Assembly: GCA_030374735.1 (NCBI GenBank) | Contig: JASCIV010000887.1 | Coordinates: 1-10,765 of the forward strand | DNA length: 10,765 nt | Reading direction: 5' to 3' | DNA from: Gracilaria caudata | Taxonomy: Eukaryota > Rhodophyta > Florideophyceae > Gracilariales > Gracilariaceae | Part shown: positions 1 through 6,880 of the stretch, one piece after another | Numbering within the stretch: position 1 is the stretch's first letter | Layout of the letters: every line of letters starts with the position of its first letter | Position numbers and translations under genes: made by a program | The notes under the pieces: generated by a model | Database searches by the model: none | The model's input: only the letters and a program-made list of their open reading frames with translations | Told to the model about the DNA's origin: nothing

Positions 1-989
1 GGAGAGGGGTGGGGGGGGAAGAAGTGATGGTCGGGGGTGAGAATGATATTTGGCGGGGACCGAAAGCAAGTGCAGCGGTAAGAGCCCTCGGCGCGCAAGC
101 AAGCAGGGACGACCTTTGTGTCTCACGGTTCATTCAATGTTACTCCGAAATAGTCATGTTTTCTGTAACGTCACCGCGCTCTATTCTAATGTTATATAGC
201 CTTACTACACGACGTGTAAACCTTCCACATAAGTCTCGTCATGGTCCAGGTAACCAAATTAGTCACTGGTTCCAATCCGCCGCCGACTTCGCCCGCGACA
301 AGATTACAAGCGCATCTAATAAAGGGTTGACCCGTAACTAATAAGCTGCCCGTCAATCACAGCTCTCCAACACGACCAGATACTCCAACAAGCTCGACGA
401 GAATCGTGTGACGCTCGAGTAGTCTCCTTTTTTTTTTTTGATGACCATGACCTTCGGCGTCACCTTACGTAAGCCACCCGTGAGTGTGAACAATTCCTTG
501 GACCCACGTGCAAACCAAACTACGGCACTTCGTGACTTCGTCGGTTCATGCCTCCATCCTCGCCACTCCACGCCAACCACGCCATCTGTTTATTGGAAGC
601 TCATGATACTAATACTACAAAAGATCACTTCTCAATGAAGCGACTTCATCTGAACCTGCACATGAAACGTTTCAACCTTTTCGTTTCATCTTCCAGACTC
701 AAAAGCATGTCGAGCATGCTGTCAATGACAAGAAGTTACGAAACAGATGACTTCTTTTTGGCAAGGCAGCTAATGATAGATGGTAGGATATCTCCGTTCA
801 CTGTCAAACCACCATACAAAGCAGCAGTCGGCGTCTGCTTGTTATGGGCAAAGGTCTGTAATGTTGGGTGATAGTAGTTGCGCTACTGTCGTACAACGTT
901 TGCATTCCTTGAGGACTGCTCTGTATGCTGCTCCAACAAATCCTCCTTTACACGTAAGTGATCTTGTTGTAGTCCTCAAACGTTCAACA
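1..989. other. Non-coding region, left flank
   Basis: I see no convincing gene here. The open frames on both strands are short, several open only at TTG, and none has a recognisable composition or motif. Visible elements are a G-rich stretch at 1-60, a TATA-like TTATATAG near 192-199 on the plus strand, a near-palindrome ACACG-A-CGTGT at 207-217, an AATAAA at 318-323, a 12-T run at 428-439, and an 8-bp inverted repeat (ATGAAACG at 662-669, CGTTTCAT at 682-689). On the minus strand it is the 3' flank of the cysteine-rich gene that stops at 990. I found no tRNA or rRNA signature. Confidence 0.6.
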
Positions 990-2981
990 CTACAATTGCG
1001 ACGCTGGAACGCATACATTGAATTTGCTGCATACGACGCCCTCCGCAGCGCAAGCAGTGTTGTCTTTGGCCGAGCATAGCTCAAACAAAGCAGCTGGTCT
1101 TTGACAAGCATGCGAGTCCCCCTTGGGCAAACAGAGGAGAGGGAAAATATCAATGATGTGCTTACCGCTAGGATCCTTTTCAATTTCGGCGACGCATCCC
1201 CTACTATTCGGTGCTGCTTGCGGATTGCATGAATCCCCGATCTTGAGCGATCGTGACGGGTCAAAGCATCTTCTGTGGAAACCCAGCTCTCGATGCGATG
1301 GATCACATTTCAGGTGTCCACGGCACGACTCATCACCGTGACAAATTCCACCCACACCTCTTTTCGGGCGACACACTTTGGCACCCACAGAGGCGAAATC
1401 CAGAGAACAATGTAAGTCTTTCTTGCATTTCTTTGTATTCGTATAATTCATAAGAGCACTAGTGGTTAGTAGGCATATGATGGAATTCGCTCACAAAAGT
1501 GGAAAACTCACCATTTGGAACTGCGCAGATGTGGAGCACGACTGCCATGCCCCCACTTCTTTTATGGGAAGCTTACAAGATTTCCTACCTCCAAAATCCG
1601 GTGTGCATGACAAGCTGGGCGCACAAGACAACTTCGAGCAATCGCCATACAAGGGGGCATACTTGGTTGGAAAGTTAGGCGGTTTGTCGACACGGCGGCA
1701 CTCTCCATGCACGCAATAAGATCCCTTTGCGCACGCAAAGCGAAACTGATCGGTACAATTGGCACCAACAGGCACCACGTTCATGCAGGTGCGCAGAGGC
1801 GGCGGTGGATAACGACCGGGAGCAGGACCAACTCCCGGCGCCCTTCTGCAAACAGAGCCCGCTTCACACACGGCAAACTCTTCTTCACTGCAAACAGCTC
1901 CAAGCGGCACGGTCTCTCGACGGTGTCTGCAAGCAAACATGCCTTCGTACCGCTTTGTAATCCTGGAGAGTGCTCGGCGACACTCGCGAGGATTGCCATC
2001 GCTGTCTGGTGGACAGCTACTTAGAGGCGAATTCGGCGTACAAAAGTGCTGCGATGGGTCGGGTGAAGTCGAATTTTGAACGCAAACGTGCTTGTCATCG
2101 ACATCAGCGCAGCTGAGTCCTCTTCTAGAGTCGCACTTATCCGACAGAGGGTTACAAGAGTCTCCCAAGCGTTTGATGAGGTCAGCTTCTGGGACACAGA
2201 CACCAATCAGACTGGACGGTCTGTTGCACAGAAGGTCGGGAGTCCGACCAGAACGCAAAGAACGAGGCACGGTTATACATTGATCATCATCGTTACATTT
2301 CTGTCCTGCTTTCTGAAGTGGTTGACAAACACCCGGTTGTATGTGCGGTTCTACTGACCTAACACAGAAACCATCACATTCGAAATTGTCAGGCTCAAGT
2401 CCGCATCTTTCCCCAATCGATTTTCTCGCAGTACACCGATTGGCTCTTGTGCGACAGTAAAAGCCGTTTTGTACTTGGCATGGACCAGACTGACAACGGT
2501 CACCTTCAAGACCGGCGGTTTGTAAACGACATGTACGTCCATTCACACACTCAAGGTTTCCTTCACATAAATTTCCCCCAATGGCCTGTGAACAATCATC
2601 TCCTCTTGAGAATTGTCGAACACACGTTGGTGGCCTATGTTTGAGTCCGCCCAAATAACCACAAAAGGTTCCTTCCTCACATTCCACGTCGCTGTCCTGA
2701 GTACATTGGGAGCCTTTTGATAAACGCGATACACAAACTGAAGCAAGCGCCAAACGGTCAGAGAAGAAGAATCTATCAGGAAGCTCCCCCGTTACCTTTA
2801 CTCGTGACGGACGTCCTTTACAATAGCGGTCTGAGGCACAGTCAAGATCGCTTAGACAGGACTCGTTGGATGTGATGAGGTGACGCGGCGGAATGGGAGT
2901 CAACGCCAACGAATTGGGTGCGATAAGGCTGAATAATAGCACGACAACAAAGAAGAAACCGTGCTTAGGGGCACCCATCAT
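990..2981 (-). CDS. Secreted cysteine-rich repeat protein, two exons
   Basis: Two exons (2981-1512 and 1430-990) joined across an 81-nt intron give 636 residues. The first in-frame ATG is at 2981, directly followed by a second at 2978 with a better Kozak context (A at -3, G at +4); the frame extends further upstream only through a TTG. The N-terminus is a clear signal peptide: Lys/His followed by a hydrophobic FFFVVVLLFSLIAP core and likely cleavage after SLA. The remainder has about 60 cysteines in roughly twelve modules of 35-65 residues. The module pattern is C-x(n)-C-x(5-7)-C-x(n)-C followed by a linker often ending G(D/E/A)xC; C-x5-C pairs recur (EEGTF, EGNLE, EAGSV, AKGSY, APSLS, RGHLK between cysteines). 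No membrane anchor follows the signal peptide. The spacing recalls dickkopf-N/EB-type small disulfide modules, but I cannot assign a family. An extracellular, disulfide-stabilised structural or binding protein is inferred; no catalytic motif is visible. Confidence 0.85.
1431..1511 (-). other. Spliceosomal intron in the cysteine-rich gene
   Basis: On the minus strand, exon 1 ends ...CAA ATG and is followed by GTGAGT, a near-consensus donor. A perfect TACTAAC branch site lies inside, and the chosen acceptor is ACAAAG at 1431. The intron is 81 nt, phase 0, and contains an in-frame TGA at 1491-1493, so reading through would truncate the protein. Splicing here restores a C-x5-C pair (KKDLH between the cysteines) that matches the neighbouring modules, which supports this acceptor. 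An AG only 6 nt after the branch site is out of frame and probably too close to be used; another in-frame AAG at 1422 would delete a module cysteine. Confidence 0.8.
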
Positions 2982-3541
2982 GTGGAGGACGCCGGAATGG
3001 ACAGACTTTGAATCATTCAAGGCACATTGACAAGGCCACTGTTAAATGTGGGTTCGTGTGGGGTTCAGTACTGTACCACCCATGTACAGCAGCAGTGGTA
3101 GATAGGGCCTCAATGCGAGTCTTTGTATCTCGCGACCTCCGCAGTTTGGCGTGTTCCATGTTGCATCATTGCATGCTTTGACGAGAGACAATAACAAACC
3201 CGAAAAACACTGCTGCACGACAGTCAAAGTTTGTTTAGGGCGCTCAGCTCAAATGAAACATCCAACTTTGAGGGCCACAGTTAGCTGTAGAGGAAAGTGT
3301 CGACGATGATCATCATGTTCGAAAGATTTCGAAAAGTCCACGAGGGTTGCCTCAATGCCGGACAGGCATGGCCTCCTGATGAGCTTACACGAAGCTCATG
3401 ATATCATGTATGAAGCGCGACTTGCAGATTGCGGATCCCCCTTAACACTGTTTACAAATCTACTCTGGACGGGCGTTTAAAGATTATTGTACGAGCATGA
3501 ATGAGCTCATACAGAGCGACACGGAGGCGGCTCATCACCGC
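2982..3541 (-). promoter_or_regulatory. Upstream region of the cysteine-rich gene
   Basis: This 560-bp gap separates the 3' end of the TauE/SafE gene from the start of the cysteine-rich gene, both on the minus strand, so it should hold the latter's promoter. A weak AT-rich ATTTAAC lies about 60 bp upstream of the ATG (around 3040-3046). The stretch also holds an 8-bp stem with a 5-nt loop at 3379-3399 and a 10-bp palindrome at 3501-3510, both built on ATGAGCT. I see no gene; the 61-codon frame at 3042-3227 has no recognisable features. Confidence 0.45.
3379..3399. repeat. Small perfect inverted repeat
   Basis: ATGAGCTT at 3379-3386 and AAGCTCAT at 3392-3399 form a perfect 8-bp stem around a 5-nt loop, about 140 bp downstream of the TauE/SafE stop codon. 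The core recurs as a 10-bp palindrome, ATGAGCTCAT, at 3501-3510. It could be a protein-binding site or a 3'-UTR hairpin; stems this short also arise by chance. Confidence 0.4.
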
Positions 3542-4771
3542 TCACGACAGCAACAACTTGACGCCCATGATCATGCATGTGGCCAGCACAACCTTCTTAA
3601 ACATGGACGCGTCCATTCTATCAGCCAGAAACTTGCCGAGCACGATACCCATGATAGACGTCGGAATGGCATATAAAATGAAGTGGGAATAATAGTAGTC
3701 ATTAAGACGGCCCGTCAACCAGTCCCATAATACGACGACGGTACTGTTGACGCTGATTACGGTAAGTAGGTTTCGCCTAAAGTCTCCACTGACGGTGTCC
3801 CAATCAGCAGCCTCGGCGTATACGACAAGCGGTGGCCCGGTGATGTCGAACGCGCCGCCAAGAGCACCAGCGAGCATTCCCAACAACCAGGCACCCGGAG
3901 TCTTTGCGAGCTGCTTTGGCACACTGATGCCTGTCAAGGAGTACAAAACATAGCCGGTAATGAGAGCTCCCAAGACGTGAATGAGCAAACTGGGGTCAAT
4001 GAGCTCCGGCAACGCAGCTCCGATTGGTGTCGTCAAGGTCGAGGCGACGAGCAGCACGGCAATTTGTCGCCACTGCACCTCTTTGATATTCGGGAACAGC
4101 AATAACCAGCCAGTAATAGCGCCCAACGTAGCAGCGACTGGCTGCACGGCGTTAAACACGGAGCTATTGGCGATCCATGGGAGCTGTGTAAGAGCGCCCA
4201 CCGATACAATGGCAAACCCAAAGCCCGTGAGCGCCTGCACCAGCGCCGAAAAGCCCATGCCCATAGCAACGGTGAAATGTGGGCCGTTGACAGCGGCGTA
4301 CAGCGCATCCCACACTGTGGTGTCTGACGGCTCGGAGAGATCAGGCGCCGGCGCATTGGTGACAAGCGGCCAGGCTAACGCGGCCAGCACACTGCCCGCG
4401 GCGATGGACGCACGAACGATACGCCCCGACGCCGTGGCGCCCCACAGCGTGGGAGCGGCCTGCGGTGGCGCGGGGGGCCCCGGCGGTGGGGGTGCCGCGC
4501 GCTCGACGCGCACGAGCGGGCGTTGAGGGGGTGCGACCTGTGGCGTGGGCGGCGACGCGGCGGACGGTGGCGTGGGCGGAGACGCGGCGGATGGCGGCGT
4601 GGGCGGCGGTGTGGACGGCGGCGGCGACGATGGAGTGGCAGGTGGACGACGACCAGGAAGCACGGCGCGAGGGCCGCGCGGGCGACGAGACGGCGGACGC
4701 GTCGCCGACTTTCCGCGACGCGGCAGCACACGCAGCGGCGGCGCGAACGCGAAGCTTCTGCCGCCCTCCAT
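3542..4771 (-). CDS. TauE/SafE-family membrane transporter
   Basis: This 409-residue polytopic membrane protein belongs to the TauE/SafE family, whose characterised members move sulfite, sulfoacetate or other organic anions across membranes. Numbering from the ATG at 4771, residues 160-182 carry the first family motif (QALTGFGFAIVSV) and residues 295-311 the second (GGAFDITGPPLVVY). About eight or nine hydrophobic segments occupy residues 118-409. The start is the first in-frame ATG; a GTG two codons upstream and an in-frame TGA at 4808-4810 bound it, so the gene looks 5'-complete and intronless. Residues 1-45 are rich in Arg, Ser and Pro, low in acidic residues, with an early SFAFAPP stretch; this resembles a plastid transit peptide. 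Residues 46-110 are Pro-rich low complexity partly encoded by a 27-bp repeat. Substrate and membrane are not determined; plastid-envelope sulfite or other anion export is an inference. Confidence 0.92.
   Translation of the reverse strand: MEGGRSFAFAPPLRVLPRRGKSATRPPSRRPRGPRAVLPGRRPPATPSSPPPSTPPPTPPSAASPPTPPSAASPPTPQVAPPQRPLVRVERAAPPPPGPPAPPQAAPTLWGATASGRIVRASIAAGSVLAALAWPLVTNAPAPDLSEPSDTTVWDALYAAVNGPHFTVAMGMGFSALVQALTGFGFAIVSVGALTQLPWIANSSVFNAVQPVAATLGAITGWLLLFPNIKEVQWRQIAVLLVASTLTTPIGAALPELIDPSLLIHVLGALITGYVLYSLTGISVPKQLAKTPGAWLLGMLAGALGGAFDITGPPLVVYAEAADWDTVSGDFRRNLLTVISVNSTVVVLWDWLTGRLNDYYYSHFILYAIPTSIMGIVLGKFLADRMDASMFKKVVLATCMIMGVKLLLS
4541..4621 (-). repeat. 27-bp tandem repeat in the TauE/SafE coding sequence
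   Basis: Two 27-bp units at 4541-4567 and 4568-4594 differ at two positions, and a degenerate third unit follows at 4595-4621. On the minus strand each of the first two encodes the nine residues PPSAASPPT, so the repeat preserves frame. It lies between the putative transit peptide and the first membrane span, where length changes should be tolerated. Confidence 0.85.
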
Positions 4772-5299
4772 TCGCACGCAGCAGCCGGCCGCAACAACAA
4801 AGCCGTCTCAGGGCACTCCCAACTCGCCCGCGGACTGGACGCCCGTGAATCCCGACGTGCCGAAAGCAAAACGCAACGAAGGTAATATCTCTGGCGGCAG
4901 CCTCGTTCGTTCCGCGCGGCGGCGCGGAGCACGCGGGCATGTGGCGCGATCTGGGCTCCCGCGCACGCCACACGCGTCTCGCGCGCGACTGTGCGGCGGG
5001 CAAGCAGCGTCGCTTCACGGCGCACTCATTCTGTTCCACGTGTCCACGCCGCGGCCCCGGGGCCGTGTCTGCGCAGCAAGCGGCGCGCTGTGGCGGTGCT
5101 CGTGGCGCGCGAGCACAGAACCGTTACGCGCTTGCGCCCTTACAGCGGGTGCCGCCTAGTGCCGTCCCGCGTCCCGCCGACGCGCCGTTGTTTCGATCCG
5201 CGTTTTGAGCCCGTGGCGCGTAACTTATCAGCCGTTGTGCTCGCAGGCGCGCACGCTCCGTCGCTCTCCCCCTTCTTGGGCACAGCCGCGCACGTCGAT
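4772..5299. promoter_or_regulatory. GC-rich divergent promoter region
   Basis: This 528-bp stretch lies between the divergent ATGs of the TauE/SafE gene (minus) and the seven-span protein gene (plus). It is conspicuously GC-rich and dense in CpG, with many GCGCG and CGCGC runs, unlike the roughly balanced flanks further out. It contains a CACGTG E-box/G-box-like hexamer at 5037-5042. No TATA-like element is obvious. The plus-strand frame of the downstream gene remains open back to a GTG at 4991 without any ATG, which I attribute to GC-richness rather than coding. Confidence 0.55.
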
Positions 5300-6742
5300 A
5301 TGGCGTCTACCGGCGCCATTCCGCTCACCGCCGAGCCCGACTACCTGCCATCGTTGCTGCTGCTATGGCTCACCGTAGGCACCGCCGCGCTCACCACCGT
5401 GTTCTGCGCCATCGACGCGGTGGCCAAGCCGCGTGCGCGACTGCTCCTTCACGGCGACACTTCCGACAACCAACTGCCGCGTCGCACCACGCGCCGCACG
5501 CTTTTCTGGACCTTTGTGTCCCGCCTCATTCTCTGCGCGCTTCTGGCCGCGTCCTTGTTTCCGCCGCTCTCCGTCGCCATACGCTTCTACACCGACCCGC
5601 CGCTCTCGCAGCTGGCACCCGACGCCTCCAACGTGTGGATCAACCGTCTAGTGCGTCGTACCCTATCTGAGTACGCCCGCACCCATCCAGCATCTGCCGG
5701 TGTGGCTCGCGCACCCTTCGGTCTCTCCGAACGTCTGGTGACTCCCACCAAGCCCGACCCCAACCATGTGTGGACATGGCGCTTCGTGTTCGCCATTCTG
5801 TCACTCGTCTCCCTCATCGGCATTGTGCTGCGTCTTGTGCCCTCATACTTGCCCACGCGCAAACTCATTCCGCCCATCATTCTGCTGCAGCCGCTTGTGT
5901 GGTTGGTCATCAGCGTCCCTGCCGCCTTTGTCCGTCCCAACTCCTTGCCGCTTGACTCCTCACCGCTGCTTCGAAAGTGGCTTGACTTTGAGTATTCGGA
6001 ACGCCCCACACGCATTGGTGAGGATCGTTTCCTCGACAACTGGTTCGTGCAGACACAACCTCAACCTTCCCCTCCACAGCGCATGTCCCAACTCCCGAAT
6101 ATCTCCCTCACCTTCTGTACAGAGTTCAATTCCCTGGTGCCAACCCCCACCACCACCCAAAGGGCTCTTATTCAACCCCAACCTCGTCAGACTCAGTCCA
6201 TACGTCAGTCGAGTAACTCTGTCTCTCTCTCCAGGCTCACCCCGCAGCTAGCAGCCGACATTTTTGTCGTTTACACAGTAGGCAAACCATCAGGTCCAGA
6301 TCACTACCGAGCTATTGCCTACACATGCTTGGTTGTATCGGTTGCCGCCCCAATCCTTGTGGCTCAGACGTTGCGATCGTACATCCTCTACCCGCTGTTT
6401 GCCTTCTGGGTCTTCATGTTTGTACTGTTTGCCCTGCTGGCCACTCCATCTATCCTCCGTCCCATAGCAGCCCCTTTCAGACCTGCTCAAGATATATTGT
6501 TCTGCAACAGCTCGTACAGAATTCTCGTTGTCGACCCTTCAACCAAGTTTGTTATTCGCGCAGACATTGCAATATTCGCCCTTACTATTTTGGCCGCAAT
6601 GCTTCAGGGATATCGATGGGTCAAACTGGTGGAGGACAGCACAGTTGTGTCAATACGAGCGCCTCCGCAACCCTCTCAGCCTGCAGACGACGATCAACCC
6701 AAGGAGCAACAGTCTCAGCGCTCGCTCAAAGATATTATGTGA
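5300..6742 (+). CDS. Orphan multi-pass (about seven-span) membrane protein
   Basis: I do not recognise this family. The first ATG in the frame is at 5300 with a strong Kozak context (G at -3, G at +4), giving 480 residues and ending in TGA at 6740. Hydrophobic segments sit at about residues 17-37, 69-91, 151-170, 179-200, 327-347, 352-373 and 422-437, a 4+3 arrangement around a long polar loop (201-326) rich in Gln, Pro, Ser and Thr. Loop 92-150 between spans 2 and 3 is also hydrophilic. The C-terminal tail (from about 450) is Pro/Gln/Asp/Lys-rich and polar, probably cytosolic. There is no classical cleavable signal peptide. The 5' half is markedly more GC-rich than the part after about 6050. 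A pyrimidine tract plus CAG at 6220-6234 looks like a splice acceptor, but skipping it leaves a continuous frame, so I call one exon. Function is unknown; the shared promoter with the transporter does not prove a link. Confidence 0.78.
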   Translation: MASTGAIPLTAEPDYLPSLLLLWLTVGTAALTTVFCAIDAVAKPRARLLLHGDTSDNQLPRRTTRRTLFWTFVSRLILCALLAASLFPPLSVAIRFYTDPPLSQLAPDASNVWINRLVRRTLSEYARTHPASAGVARAPFGLSERLVTPTKPDPNHVWTWRFVFAILSLVSLIGIVLRLVPSYLPTRKLIPPIILLQPLVWLVISVPAAFVRPNSLPLDSSPLLRKWLDFEYSERPTRIGEDRFLDNWFVQTQPQPSPPQRMSQLPNISLTFCTEFNSLVPTPTTTQRALIQPQPRQTQSIRQSSNSVSLSRLTPQLAADIFVVYTVGKPSGPDHYRAIAYTCLVVSVAAPILVAQTLRSYILYPLFAFWVFMFVLFALLATPSILRPIAAPFRPAQDILFCNSSYRILVVDPSTKFVIRADIAIFALTILAAMLQGYRWVKLVEDSTVVSIRAPPQPSQPADDDQPKEQQSQRSLKDIM

Positions 6743-6880
6743 TGCTTATACTGTCAACAAACCTTTCCAACATAACATACCAAACAGTCAATGAATCATC
6801 TATCTTTTTTAGTAGAGAAAGTCAGTATCTACTACTACCTCGACCACTCTTTTTGTCGCGGATCCGCCGCCGCATCCTCC
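6743..6880. other. Short convergent intergenic gap
   Basis: These 138 bp separate the stop codons of two convergent genes. It must hold both 3' UTRs or their ends, so the transcripts may overlap. I see no canonical AATAAA on either strand and no strong hairpin. Confidence 0.5.

Noticed and set aside
428..439. T12 run as a Pol III terminator
   Set aside because: No A-box/B-box pair or tRNA-like fold found near it on either strand.
842..1306. 154-codon minus-strand frame overlapping exon 2 of the cysteine-rich gene
   Set aside because: Out of frame with the cysteine modules, which continue in the 1430-990 frame.
3055..3100. Similarity between about 3055-3100 and 9365-9400 (GTGGGG...ACTGTACCA) as a small transposon
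   Set aside because: Only short scattered identity, no terminal inverted repeats or target duplications.
3981..4526. 181-codon plus-strand frame antisense to TauE/SafE
   Set aside because: Antisense shadow without recognisable motifs or membrane pattern.
4341..5039. Two long minus-strand frames (4341-5039, 4375-5025) overlapping the transporter start
   Set aside because: Arg/Ala/Pro-rich products typical of wrong frames in GC-rich DNA; the TauE/SafE frame has the recognisable domain.
4991..5299. N-terminal extension of the seven-span protein
   Set aside because: It would need a GTG start and is Arg/Ala/Pro-rich; the first ATG at 5300 has a good context and leads directly to the first membrane span.
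5587..6039. 150-codon minus-strand frame inside the seven-span gene
   Set aside because: Antisense shadow; Ser/Arg/Thr-rich with no domain.
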